From NVTR01 sp036480115 (GTDB taxonomy: Bacteria > Pseudomonadota > Alphaproteobacteria > Rhodobacterales > Rhodobacteraceae), in contig CBDDAE010000001.1 of assembly GCA_965224795.1 (NCBI GenBank), positions 1,550,001 to 1,614,000 of the forward strand: 64,000 nt of DNA, written 5' to 3'. Every line of letters starts with the position of its first letter. Within the stretch, counting starts at the first letter, position 1. Below are positions 24,962-34,358 of this stretch, in pieces. A model generated the notes under the pieces. That model searched no databases. It saw nothing but the letters and a program-made list of their open reading frames with translations, and had not been told where the DNA came from. The translations under genes were made by a program, and so were the position numbers.

Positions 24962-27900
24962 CTATTCCGCCGGAATTGCCCCGACTTCCTGTACCAGTGG
25001 ATGGGCTAAATGAGCCAACATTTCCTTCGGACAAACCTGCACGAAATAGCGCTTTTCTGCATTCCAGTTGTTCAGAATATCCGCGGCTTTTGCGCTCCCG
25101 GTTTCTTCGGCATGGGCTACGATCAAACCTTTCAGTTGATCTTCCCAATGGGTCTCAGTCACCCCACAGGTCACCAGAGATTCCATGTTCATCAGCCGAT
25201 CAGTCACCCGTTCTGGGTCGTATAAATACGCCATGCCTCCGGTCATCCCTGCGCCGAAATTGGGGCCAATTGACCCCAGCACAACCGCAACACCGCCCGT
25301 CATGTATTCGCAACCATTTGATCCACAGCCTTCGACCACCACACTTGCCCCAGAATTGCGAACCGCGAACCGTTCGCCCGCGCGACCCGCCGCAAACAGG
25401 TTACCAGCCGTCGCGCCGTACAGAACCGTGTTGCCAATGATGGTATTTTCCGACGCCACCAACTGGCTGTCCATGGACGGGCGCACCACAATTGTGCCAC
25501 CACTTAATCCCTTACCAACATAATCGTTGGCTTCGCCTGAAACTTCAATTTTCAATCCCGGCACCGCAAATGCCCCCAGTGATTGCCCGGCAGACCCGGT
25601 CAGTTTCACCGTAAGGTGATCCTGTTGCAAATCGTTTCGCATACCAAATTTTTCCACGATGTGGCTGGAAATTCGTGCGCCAATAGTCCGGTGGGTGTTT
25701 TGCACCGCATAGGAAAGTTGCATTTTCTCCCGGTCATTCAGAAACCGCGCCGCGTCGGTGACGATCTGCGCATCCAGTGTATCAGGTACCGAATTGCGGG
25801 GACGGGAACGATCATAAACAATGCGATCCGCGCCATCCACCGTGATCAGCAGCGGGTTCAGATCCAGATCATCCAAATGGTCCGAGCCACGGCTGACCTG
25901 TGTTAGCAAATCGGCGCGCCCGATCACTTCATCAAGGCTTCGCGCGCCCAGAGACGCCAGAATTTCCCGCACTTCCTGTGCGTAGAACGTGATCAGGTTC
26001 ACCACCTTGTCGGCACTACCGGTGAATTTATCGCGCAGTTTTTCATCTTGGGTACAGACCCCAACTGGGCAAGTATTGCTTTGGCATTGACGCACCATGA
26101 TACAGCCCATGGCAATCAGCGCTGCCGTACCAATCCCGTATTCCTCGGCCCCCATCATCGCTGCCATGACAATGTCACGCCCGGTGCGCAATCCACCATC
26201 GGTGCGCAGCGTTACCCGATCCCGCAGGTTGTTCATCGCCAAGACCTGATGTGCCTCGGTCAGCCCCATTTCCCACGGTAGACCCGCATATTTGATGCTG
26301 GTTGCCGGACTGGCCCCAGTGCCGCCGTTATGGCCGGATATTAAAATCACGTCCGCCTTAGCCTTAGCGACCCCAGCCGCGATCGTACCAACACCGCTTG
26401 CCGCAACCAATTTCACCGTCACTTTGCAGCGCGGATTTATCTGTTTCAGGTCGTAAATCAGCTGCGCCAGATCTTCGATACTGTAAATATCGTGGTGCGG
26501 CGGCGGGCTGATCAACATCACACCGGGGGTGGAATGGCGCAACCGCGCAATCAGCTCGGTCACTTTCATGCCCGGTAATTGGCCGCCTTCACCCGGCTTG
26601 GCCCCTTGCGCCACCTTAATTTCCAACTCTTCACATTGGTTCAGATACTCCGCCGTCACCCCGAAACGACCCGATGCCACCTGTTTGATCTTGGCGCTTG
26701 GATTGTCACCATTCGGTTCCGGGTGGAAATGCGCCGGGTCTTCGCCGCCTTCGCCACTATCGGATTTCGCCCCAATCCGGTTCATCGCCACGTTCAATGT
26801 TTTATGTGCTTCCGGGCTTAACGCCCCCAACGACATCCCCGGCGTCACAAACCGTTTTCGAATTGACGTAATGCTTTCCACTTCTTCAATATGTACCGGA
26901 TCACCAATGCGCTTAAAATCTAACAGGTCGCGTAGATGAATCGGCGGATTCGCCCGCATTAGGGTCGAATATTGCTTCCAAAGGTCAAAACTCGCCCGAT
27001 CACAAGCTGACTGCAAAAGGTGCATCGTCGTTGCTCCCCAGGCATGCGCTTCACCCGATCTACGCGCCTTGTACAGCCCACCAATTGGCAGTACATCCGC
27101 ACCACCCAGCCAGCCCAGTTTATGTACTTTTTCCAATTTTCGCTGTATTCCGTGCAGTCCGATGCCAGATATCCGGCTATGCATGCCTGGAAAAAATTCT
27201 GCCACCAGTGCCCGGCTTAGGCCCACGGCCTCAAAGTTCAGACCACCCCGGTAGGACGACAGCACCGAAATCCCCATCTTCGCCATGATCTTGAGCAACC
27301 CCTGGTCAATCGCCTCATGGTAGCGAGCCACGTTTTCGGTCAATGTCCCGACCAGCAACCCGCGATTTATCCGGTCCGCAATGGAATCTTCGGCCAGATA
27401 CGGGTTAACCACGGTTGCCCCGCTTCCCAGCAACACCGCAAAATAATGCGCATCAAGACATTCCGCCGCCCGAACTACTATCGAACAGAACGTCCGCAAT
27501 CCCTGGCGAGTAAGCCCGGAATGCACCGCACTTGTTGCCAAAATCATCGGCATTGCCGCGCGCCCCGCGCCCTGATGATGATCTGTTAACACCAAATGCC
27601 CCGCCCCCGAACGTACCGCATCCTCAGCCTCGGCCCGTATCCGCGCCAGTCCGTCCGCCAACGCGCCCTCTCCGCCATCCGCATCAATACAGCAATCAAT
27701 TTCGGCCATAGGCGCGTTGAAACTACCGACCAACCGCTCAAACTGTACATTGCCAACAAAGGGGCTTTCCAGCACCAGAATTTCTGTCTGGCTACTATCC
27801 TCATCCAGCACGTTTTTCAGATTGCCAAACCGTGTTTTCAGGCTCATCACCCGGTGTTCGCGCAAGCTATCGATCGGCGGATTAGTCACCTGGCTGAAAT

Positions 27901-29500
27901 TCTGCCGGAAAAAATGCGACAGTGGCCGATACTTCCCCGACAGCACCGCCGACGGCGTGTCATCCCCCATCGATGCCAGCACTTCCTTACCATCCTCTGC
28001 CATTGGCGCCAAAATATGCTCCAGGTCTTCCAGCGAATACCCCGCAGCGATCTGACGCTTGCGTAAATCCGAACCACTGTAGATTGCTGCCTCGCTCACC
28101 CCTGACAGTTCATCACCCAGATCATTGATCCGCCCAACCCAGTCACCAAAAGGTAGCGCACGGGCCATCTTATCCTTGATCTCAGTGTCGTGATACAAAA
28201 CACCCTTTACCATATCCACGGCCAGCATCTGCCCCGGCCCCAGCGCTCCCTTTTCTACGATGTTTGCCTCATCTACGGGCACCATTCCCGCCTCAGAACC
28301 CGCCATCACCAGACCATCCGCAGTCACCACATACCGCATTGGGCGCAAGCCCGACCGGTCCAGTCCACCACAAACCCAACGTCCATCAGTCATTGCCAAA
28401 GCCGCCGGCCCATCCCAAGGCTCCATCACAGAATTGCAATAGGAATACATATCACGCCAGGTCTCGGGCAGTTCCACAGCCTGTTTGCTCCAGCTTTCCG
28501 GCACCATCATGGTTTTCGCCATCGGCGCCGAGCGTCCGGCCCGCACCAAAACCTCAAAAACAGAGTCTAATGCAGCTGAATCAGACGATCCCTGGGCTAC
28601 GATTGGCTTAATATCTTCGGCCATATCGCCAAATGCACCCGATGCCATCCTAATTTCATGGCTTTTCATCCAGTTCAGATTGCCCTTAAGCGTGTTGATT
28701 TCGCCATTATGGGCCAGCATGCGAAATGGCTGTGCTAGCCACCATTGAGGGAAGGTGTTCGTCGAATATCTTTGGTGGTAAATTGCAAACGCACTTTCAA
28801 ACCGCTTGTCTTGCAGGTCCGGGTAAAAATCTGCCACCTGTTCGGCCAGCATCATGCCTTTGTAAATAACCGTCCGACAGCTCAGACTGCAGATGTAAAA
28901 ATCCGGCACTCGCGCCGCTACCGCTGCCTTCTCAATTCGCCGCCGTATAACATACAGCTCGCGCTCAAAAACTTCCTCGTCCACACCTTTGGAATTGGAA
29001 ATCAGAATTTGTTCAATTTCCGGCCGGGTCGCGTTGGCTTTTTCCCCAAGCACATGGACATCCACCGGCACATGGCGCCAACCATAAATGTAGTAACCCA
29101 TTCGCAAAATTTCTGATTCCACGATGGAACGACAGGATTCCTGCGCCCCCAATTCGGTGCGCGGCAGAAAAATCTGTCCAATTGCAATGCGTTCTCCTTT
29201 GCGCGGCTCATGCCCCGTGCGCATCACCTGATCGTAAATAAATTCAACCGGTATTTGCACCAGTATCCCGGCGCCATCACCGGTTTTACCGTCCGCATCT
29301 ACAGCCCCCCGGTGCCACACTGCCTTTAGCGCATTAATTCCATTTTCAACAACTTTGCGAGATTTGGAACCATCCACCGAAACAACAAGTCCAACACCAC
29401 AGGAAGAGTGCTCATTTTCCCTTGAATAGAGACTGTTTTCGTCCATCCAAGCCTGCTTTATTGTTTCTGCTTTTGCCCAATCCGAATTGAACTTTTTCAT
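24962..29500 (-). CDS. gltB: Glutamate synthase (NADPH) large subunit GltB
   Basis: A 1512-residue protein of normal GltB length that makes glutamate from glutamine and 2-oxoglutarate. The class II amidotransferase nucleophile is Cys34 in EHSSCGVGLVVS, so the first 33 residues are probably removed. A central FMN (beta/alpha)8 synthase domain has VTVKLVAASGVGTIAAGVAKA, the 3Fe-4S cysteines are in MVRQCQSNTCPVGVC, and a C-terminal beta-helix GXGXG domain follows. A strong GGAG site precedes the ATG, which overlaps the stop of the upstream GFA gene (ATGA). Confidence 0.97.
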   Translation of the reverse strand: MKKFNSDWAKAETIKQAWMDENSLYSRENEHSSCGVGLVVSVDGSKSRKVVENGINALKAVWHRGAVDADGKTGDGAGILVQIPVEFIYDQVMRTGHEPRKGERIAIGQIFLPRTELGAQESCRSIVESEILRMGYYIYGWRHVPVDVHVLGEKANATRPEIEQILISNSKGVDEEVFERELYVIRRRIEKAAVAARVPDFYICSLSCRTVIYKGMMLAEQVADFYPDLQDKRFESAFAIYHQRYSTNTFPQWWLAQPFRMLAHNGEINTLKGNLNWMKSHEIRMASGAFGDMAEDIKPIVAQGSSDSAALDSVFEVLVRAGRSAPMAKTMMVPESWSKQAVELPETWRDMYSYCNSVMEPWDGPAALAMTDGRWVCGGLDRSGLRPMRYVVTADGLVMAGSEAGMVPVDEANIVEKGALGPGQMLAVDMVKGVLYHDTEIKDKMARALPFGDWVGRINDLGDELSGVSEAAIYSGSDLRKRQIAAGYSLEDLEHILAPMAEDGKEVLASMGDDTPSAVLSGKYRPLSHFFRQNFSQVTNPPIDSLREHRVMSLKTRFGNLKNVLDEDSSQTEILVLESPFVGNVQFERLVGSFNAPMAEIDCCIDADGGEGALADGLARIRAEAEDAVRSGAGHLVLTDHHQGAGRAAMPMILATSAVHSGLTRQGLRTFCSIVVRAAECLDAHYFAVLLGSGATVVNPYLAEDSIADRINRGLLVGTLTENVARYHEAIDQGLLKIMAKMGISVLSSYRGGLNFEAVGLSRALVAEFFPGMHSRISGIGLHGIQRKLEKVHKLGWLGGADVLPIGGLYKARRSGEAHAWGATTMHLLQSACDRASFDLWKQYSTLMRANPPIHLRDLLDFKRIGDPVHIEEVESITSIRKRFVTPGMSLGALSPEAHKTLNVAMNRIGAKSDSGEGGEDPAHFHPEPNGDNPSAKIKQVASGRFGVTAEYLNQCEELEIKVAQGAKPGEGGQLPGMKVTELIARLRHSTPGVMLISPPPHHDIYSIEDLAQLIYDLKQINPRCKVTVKLVAASGVGTIAAGVAKAKADVILISGHNGGTGASPATSIKYAGLPWEMGLTEAHQVLAMNNLRDRVTLRTDGGLRTGRDIVMAAMMGAEEYGIGTAALIAMGCIMVRQCQSNTCPVGVCTQDEKLRDKFTGSADKVVNLITFYAQEVREILASLGARSLDEVIGRADLLTQVSRGSDHLDDLDLNPLLITVDGADRIVYDRSRPRNSVPDTLDAQIVTDAARFLNDREKMQLSYAVQNTHRTIGARISSHIVEKFGMRNDLQQDHLTVKLTGSAGQSLGAFAVPGLKIEVSGEANDYVGKGLSGGTIVVRPSMDSQLVASENTIIGNTVLYGATAGNLFAAGRAGERFAVRNSGASVVVEGCGSNGCEYMTGGVAVVLGSIGPNFGAGMTGGMAYLYDPERVTDRLMNMESLVTCGVTETHWEDQLKGLIVAHAEETGSAKAADILNNWNAEKRYFVQVCPKEMLAHLAHPLVQEVGAIPAE

Positions 29501-29931
29501 TCTTTTTCTCCGGCCATGAAGGCTGCGATAATATCTTTGACTTGTGCCTCGGTAATCCGATCATGATCACCGGCATAGCTAAACCCATCTGGTTTTTTAT
29601 CGATGTAGGATTCATTTTCCAACTTTAGCCCGGCGGCATTTTCAAACAGTCCCGCCGACACCCCATACATTTCGCGGTCTGGAATTGTCAGACGATACCA
29701 CAACGTTGACCCACAGCTGTCACACCATGTCCGCTCGGCCCAGTCAGATGATGCGAATGTTTTTACCGGCCCCTCATAGGTCAAGGTACCTCCATCTGCG
29801 TGGATGGTCATGAATGCTGAACCGGTCCAGCGTCGACACATATCGCAGTGGCAGGCGCGTAAATGGTTCGATGCAGCAGCCAGATTAACCGATACAGCAC
29901 CGCACATGCATTGTCCTGATAATTTTTTCAT
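29497..29931 (-). CDS. GFA-family (Mss4-like) zinc-binding protein, copy 2
   Basis: A 144-residue single-domain protein with the GFA zinc-binding signature GQCMCGAVSVN and ACHCDMCRRWTGSAF, plus a second pair of cysteines in TWCDSCGSTLWYRL. Named for glutathione-dependent formaldehyde-activating enzyme, although most members have no proven activity. The ATG at 29931 follows a GGGA site and begins 1 base after the stop of the paralogue upstream. Its own stop overlaps the gltB start. Confidence 0.88.
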   Translation of the reverse strand: MKKLSGQCMCGAVSVNLAAASNHLRACHCDMCRRWTGSAFMTIHADGGTLTYEGPVKTFASSDWAERTWCDSCGSTLWYRLTIPDREMYGVSAGLFENAAGLKLENESYIDKKPDGFSYAGDHDRITEAQVKDIIAAFMAGEKE

Positions 29932-29932
29932 T

Positions 29933-30367
29933 TCATTTCCCATCCAGAAGACCAAATTTTTCAACACATTCCTGCCGTGTCAGTTTGCGTTGGCCAACCT
30001 CGGCATAGGCAAAACTGTCAGGCTTATGGTCGATGAAAATTTCGTGACTTAATTCAAATCCGTGCAGATCATCAAACAGGCCCAACGGGATGTCGGTTGA
30101 TCCATACCATTCACCTTCTTTTGTAACGCGGTAGTAAAGACCGGTACCACAGGCCGGGCACCAGGCACGTTCGGCCCATTCTGAAGACTGTCTTTTGGCA
30201 ATCTCGCCCTGCCATGTAATTGACTTGGAGGACACACTAACTTCCAGCAATGCAGAACCGGTCCAACGACGACACATTTCACAATGGCAGGCCCCAAAAT
30301 TTGTTGGAACATTTTGAGCCACGAAACTCACCGCCCCACACATGCATCGTCCAGTTTTTTCGGCCAT
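29933..30367 (-). CDS. GFA-family (Mss4-like) zinc-binding protein, copy 1
   Basis: A 144-residue paralogue of the next gene downstream with the same cysteine layout: RCMCGAVSFV, GACHCEMCRRWTGSAL and WCPACGTGLYYRV. The two align over their whole length and are identical in many positions around the zinc sites, so they look like an old tandem duplication. It lies between gltD (123 bases upstream) and the second copy, in the same orientation, so all four genes could be one transcript. Confidence 0.88.
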   Translation of the reverse strand: MAEKTGRCMCGAVSFVAQNVPTNFGACHCEMCRRWTGSALLEVSVSSKSITWQGEIAKRQSSEWAERAWCPACGTGLYYRVTKEGEWYGSTDIPLGLFDDLHGFELSHEIFIDHKPDSFAYAEVGQRKLTRQECVEKFGLLDGK

Positions 30368-30489
30368 CCGTATTAATCCTTTAGCAACCAGTTAGGTCAG
30401 CATTAGTTCTCTAATAGTTTTGGTTTCATTTTCTTTGCCCGATAGAAATCAGATAGAAGTCTGACGATTTTCCGACACGTCTTATTTAG

Positions 30490-31926
30490 CTATTGGGCCG
30501 CGATTTTTACGCTTGCATTCAGGTATTCCAGCATAGCATCTGCCGCCTCACGCCCATCTCGAATTGCCCAGACAACCAGACTTGCGCCACGCTGAATATC
30601 CCCGCAAGCATAGACACCTTCCACACTTGTTTCATGGGTAGCAAAGTTGGCCCTTACTGTGCCCCAATCAGTCACTTCCAACTCGGGCACCTTCCATATG
30701 CTGGGCAAATCTTCAGGTGTGAATCCCAACGCCTTGATCACCAGATCTGCCGGTTCAGTATAGTCTGATCCGATGATCACCTCGGGGGTTTGGCGCCCAC
30801 TTGCATCCGGCGCTCCCAAGCGCATTTTTTGCACCATAACCCCTGTAACATCTGTATCCCCCGCAAAACCTTTAGGGGCCGCCAACCAAACAAATTCTAC
30901 GCCCTCTTCCTCGGCATTCTGCACTTCTCTCTGGCTTCCCGGCATGTTCGAGCGGTCCCGTCGATACAGACATTTTACGCTGGTTGCACCCTGCCGGATT
31001 GCCGTGCGCACACAATCCATCGCCGTGTCACCACCACCGATGACAACCACATTCTTACCACTGGCGTTCAGGGCACCCGATTCAAATTCGACAACATTGT
31101 CGCCCATGCTTTTTTTGTTGCTGGCTGTTAAGTAGTCCAGCGCCCGTACGATCCCAGTCGCACCGCTGCCCGGCGCCTGTAAGTCCCTGGAAACATACAC
31201 CCCTGTGGCAACCAACACCGCGTCATGTTTTCTCCGAAGCTCTGCAAATGTAAAGTCTGTTCCTATCTCGGTATTCAGTTGTATTTCAACGCCGGCGTGC
31301 TCAAGCTGCTCTATTCGCCGTGCGACGATGTCTTTTTCTAGCTTGAAACCCGGAATGCCATAAGTCAGCAATCCACCGGCGCGATCGTTGCGCTCATAAA
31401 CTGTCACCTGCAACCCAGTCGCACGCAACCGATCTGCCGCCGCCAAGCCGCCTGGACCAGAACCAATGATACCCACGCTTTGCGTGCGTTCATTTATTGG
31501 CGTATTCGGTTTAACCCAACCGTTTTCCCATGCTGTGTCGGTAATATACTTTTCCACCGCCCCGATCGTCACTGTCCCATGGCCAGAAAGTTCGATAACG
31601 CAATTGCCTTCACATAACCTATCCTGCGGACAAATTCGCCCGCATATTTCCGGGAATGTGTTGGTGGACTGGCTAAGTTCATAAGCTTCCTGCAGCCGCC
31701 CCGATGCCGTCATCCGAAGCCAATCGGGAATGTTGTTATGTAAAGGGCAGTGATTCTGACAATATGGCACGCCGCACTGGCTACACCTGCTGGACTGTTC
31801 CGCGGCTTTTTTCTCAGCGTACTCTGCGTATATCTCATCAAAATCCGCGCGTCGTACCTTAGCAGCACGTTTTGTCGGCATATCTCGTCCCACATCGACG
31901 AATTTTAACATTGGCTCTTTTGCCAT
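30490..31926 (-). CDS. gltD: Glutamate synthase (NADPH) small subunit GltD
   Basis: A 478-residue flavoprotein that passes electrons from NADPH to GltB. The N-terminal [4Fe-4S] motifs are CSQCGVPYCQNHCPLHNNIP and CGRICPQDRLCEGNC. The FAD-binding GSGPGGLAAADRL (around residue 153) and the NADPH-binding VVIGGGDTAMDCVRTA (around residue 296) follow. Length and motif order are standard. Unusually, it is separated from gltB by two GFA genes. Confidence 0.96.
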   Translation of the reverse strand: MAKEPMLKFVDVGRDMPTKRAAKVRRADFDEIYAEYAEKKAAEQSSRCSQCGVPYCQNHCPLHNNIPDWLRMTASGRLQEAYELSQSTNTFPEICGRICPQDRLCEGNCVIELSGHGTVTIGAVEKYITDTAWENGWVKPNTPINERTQSVGIIGSGPGGLAAADRLRATGLQVTVYERNDRAGGLLTYGIPGFKLEKDIVARRIEQLEHAGVEIQLNTEIGTDFTFAELRRKHDAVLVATGVYVSRDLQAPGSGATGIVRALDYLTASNKKSMGDNVVEFESGALNASGKNVVVIGGGDTAMDCVRTAIRQGATSVKCLYRRDRSNMPGSQREVQNAEEEGVEFVWLAAPKGFAGDTDVTGVMVQKMRLGAPDASGRQTPEVIIGSDYTEPADLVIKALGFTPEDLPSIWKVPELEVTDWGTVRANFATHETSVEGVYACGDIQRGASLVVWAIRDGREAADAMLEYLNASVKIAAQ

Positions 31927-32145
31927 TTCAGCGTCCCCAATTTCGACTCTCAGAAAACCCTTTTAGGCATAGGAGATCAAATTTAAAAGGCAGATGTTCT
32001 GACCTATTACCAAACTTCAGAAGTGCGTCTCCGGGTATTATTTAATCCAATGCTGCTTTTAAGGACAGCTAAGCTGACCTTAATCAGTGCTTTTCTTTTA
32101 TTTTCCGAAGGTTAGAGTAGCCATAGCCAAAGATCAGGTCCCACG

Positions 32146-32949
32146 ATGCCAATCTTCCAACTTTTTTTAGTCGCTATTATCCAGGGAATTACTGAATTTC
32201 TGCCCGTCTCTTCGTCGGGACACCTAATATTATTACCCTACTTCACCGGCTTACAGGACCAAGGGCAAATCATAGATGTAGCAGTTCATATTGGCACGTT
32301 ATTTGCCGTAGTACTTTTCTTTTGGCGAGATGTTAGCCTGTGCATTTCGGGCCTACCCAGACTGCTTTCAGGCCGTATCGACTCGCCAGGGTCCAAGCTG
32401 TCATTCCTGCTGATTATCGCCACTATCCCGGTTTTGATCGTGGGCGTAATCCTGAAATTTACCGGGCTGGTGGATCTGATGCGATCCATAACGGTGATTG
32501 GTTGGACGATGCTAGTATTTGGTATCTTACTTTACTGGGCAGATCGCAGAGGTCCTTTAGTGAAATCCGATGGCGATTGGACCACCAAAGATGCGGTCAT
32601 TCTTGGCCTTTGGCAGGCTGTTGCATTGATCCCAGGAACGTCCAGGTCCGGTATTGTCATTACCGGGGCAAGAGCCCTCGGCTACGACAGAACTGGTGCA
32701 GCAAAAATCGCCATGCTGATGTCGATTCCAACGATTATTGCTTCGGGCGTTTTCTTAGGCGTGGAAGTGATCGCAACCGCCGATACTGCAGCCGCCCGTG
32801 ACGGCGCTATTGCCGCGGCATTTTCGTTCATGGCTGCATTGGTAGCCCTATCTCTGATGATGCGTTTGCTGCGTACCGTCAGCTACACACCTTACGTAAT
32901 TTACCGGATTATTCTGGGGCTGGGCCTGCTTTGGGTGGCTTATACCTAA
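32146..32949 (+). CDS. uppP: Undecaprenyl-diphosphatase UppP (BacA)
   Basis: A 267-residue integral membrane enzyme that dephosphorylates undecaprenyl pyrophosphate to recycle the cell-wall lipid carrier. The family motifs QGITEFLPVSSSGHLIL (residues 13-29) and PGTSRSGIVITGARALG (around 163-179) carry the catalytic residues. About eight membrane segments. The stop overlaps the stop of the convergent NDUFA9-like gene. Confidence 0.96.
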   Translation: MPIFQLFLVAIIQGITEFLPVSSSGHLILLPYFTGLQDQGQIIDVAVHIGTLFAVVLFFWRDVSLCISGLPRLLSGRIDSPGSKLSFLLIIATIPVLIVGVILKFTGLVDLMRSITVIGWTMLVFGILLYWADRRGPLVKSDGDWTTKDAVILGLWQAVALIPGTSRSGIVITGARALGYDRTGAAKIAMLMSIPTIIASGVFLGVEVIATADTAAARDGAIAAAFSFMAALVALSLMMRLLRTVSYTPYVIYRIILGLGLLWVAYT

Positions 32950-33929
32950 ATATTCAAATTCTTGGCCGAGGCCTTAATGGCAGCATACTGCCCAGACGGT
33001 CGATAGGGCCACAGATACTCAGGCAAAACAGAATCCATCGCCTGCGGGTTGATTTCTAGGTCTGCAAACCCTTTGGCATCAGGTGATACAATGCTGTCGT
33101 TGCGCAGACTTTTTACCTGATCACGTGTCAAGATCGTATTGCTAAACAAACCGCCAGTAATGGCTTGCGTGAAATCAAGCAGAGCGCCGACTACCCCACC
33201 CGCCAGAAACGGTAAATTCAATATCAACCGGCGCCTTTCAGTCACGTCCAACATCTTATTTAGTACCGACCGAAGTGTCATAACTTCGGGACCGCCAAGT
33301 TCATACACCCCCGGCTTAGCCTTACCCAAAACACCAGAAACGGCTGCTTTGGCCACATCATCCACATACACCGGTTGCATCAGAGAATTTCCTCCGACAA
33401 TTGGCAATACCGGCGTCAACCTGGACATCTTGGCAAATTTGTTAAAAAACTGATCTTCGGAACCAAAAATAACCGACGGGCGCAGTATCATCGCATTGGG
33501 AAAATACTTCAGCACCCCCAGTTCGCCCAATACTTTGGAACGGGAATAGGCGCTAAGCGCTTCCTTATCGGCACCTATGGCTGAGATATGCACCAGCGTA
33601 AGAACCCCCTCTGTGGCGGCCAAGCGCGCGACCCTGGTTGCCCCCTCATGTTGCACGGCGTCAAACTTGTTTCGCCCACTTTCAGTAAGAATTCCAACGC
33701 AGTTAACCACAGCATCGCTACCGGAAATTACAGATTTTACAGACGCATCATCGCGGATATTGCATAGCACCGGTTCCACTTGACCAACAGAGCCATATGG
33801 CTTGACATGTATGGCCTCATTTGGACGCCGTACTGCCACCCGGACACGCCACCCCTGACGCGCCATGCGTAGTGCAACATATCGCCCCACAAAACCTGAC
33901 CCGCCAATTATTGTGACTAGATTTGCCAT
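32946..33929 (-). CDS. Complex I NDUFA9-subunit-like NAD(P)H-binding protein (atypical SDR)
   Basis: A 327-residue atypical short-chain dehydrogenase. The N-terminal IIGGSGFVGRYVALRMARQG (residues 7-26) binds NAD(P)H, and NCVGILTESGRNKFDAVQHEG plus SAYSRSKVLGELGVLKYF (given here as LSAYSRSKVLGE) match the NDUFA9-like group. In mitochondria NDUFA9 is a complex I accessory subunit; in alphaproteobacteria the role is less clear. No complex I genes are nearby. Confidence 0.85.
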   Translation of the reverse strand: MANLVTIIGGSGFVGRYVALRMARQGWRVRVAVRRPNEAIHVKPYGSVGQVEPVLCNIRDDASVKSVISGSDAVVNCVGILTESGRNKFDAVQHEGATRVARLAATEGVLTLVHISAIGADKEALSAYSRSKVLGELGVLKYFPNAMILRPSVIFGSEDQFFNKFAKMSRLTPVLPIVGGNSLMQPVYVDDVAKAAVSGVLGKAKPGVYELGGPEVMTLRSVLNKMLDVTERRRLILNLPFLAGGVVGALLDFTQAITGGLFSNTILTRDQVKSLRNDSIVSPDAKGFADLEINPQAMDSVLPEYLWPYRPSGQYAAIKASAKNLNI

Positions 33930-34081
33930 GGTATAACCCCATTGAGAAACATGCAGATTGGTCTACTAGCCCACCCAGTACCATTCAAGAAGCAAATCCA
34001 AACCATTGTATTCTATTAAGGTTTGGATTTCACCGTTGACAGGGCCGCACCCGGCCATTATTTGGCAACTTCTCGACACCT

Positions 34082-34168
34082 GCCCAGGTGGCGGAATTGG
34101 TAGACGCGCTAGCTTCAGGTGCTAGTATTCGCAAGGATGTGGAGGTTCGAGTCCTCTCCTGGGCACCA
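34082..34168 (+). tRNA. tRNA-Leu (anticodon CAG), with encoded CCA
   Basis: The sequence folds as a class II tRNA. The acceptor stem GCCCAGG pairs with CCTGGGC, and the D arm is GCGGAATTGGTAGACGC. The anticodon stem CTAGC/GCTAG encloses TTCAGGT (anticodon CAG at 34116-34118), and there is a long variable arm. The T arm GAGGTTCGAGTCCTC is canonical. The 3' CCA is encoded at 34166-34168. A decayed accessory patch follows. Confidence 0.96.
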
Positions 34169-34172
34169 AATC
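34162..34172 (+). repeat. tRNA-Leu 3'-end repeat copy 1 (possible attL)
   Basis: GGCACCAAATC at the tRNA 3' end and just beyond recurs exactly at 38050-38060, with CC matching again after one mismatched base. The two copies bracket the arylsulfotransferase pseudogene, PepSY gene and sulfotransferase fragment. This is the expected geometry of an island inserted at a tRNA 3' end, but the repeat is short and no integrase is present. Confidence 0.4.
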
Positions 34173-34358
34173 ACCCCAACATAGTTGCTCATACCGCCTC
34201 AATAACCTTAGTTTATAAGGCTTATTGTGCCAACTTGCTGAACATAGCGAAACACTCGATACCCCCAATGGACCCAATCTGGCTCTAGAGTAAGCAAGAT
34301 CAGTTTTACAAACTGAATGATACTTTGGGGCTTTTTCTTCCGAAACCCACCTGAAGCC

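Noticed and set aside
34206..34220. CCTTA/TAAGG stem after tRNA-Leu as terminator
   Set aside because: Only 5 AT-rich pairs and no T run.
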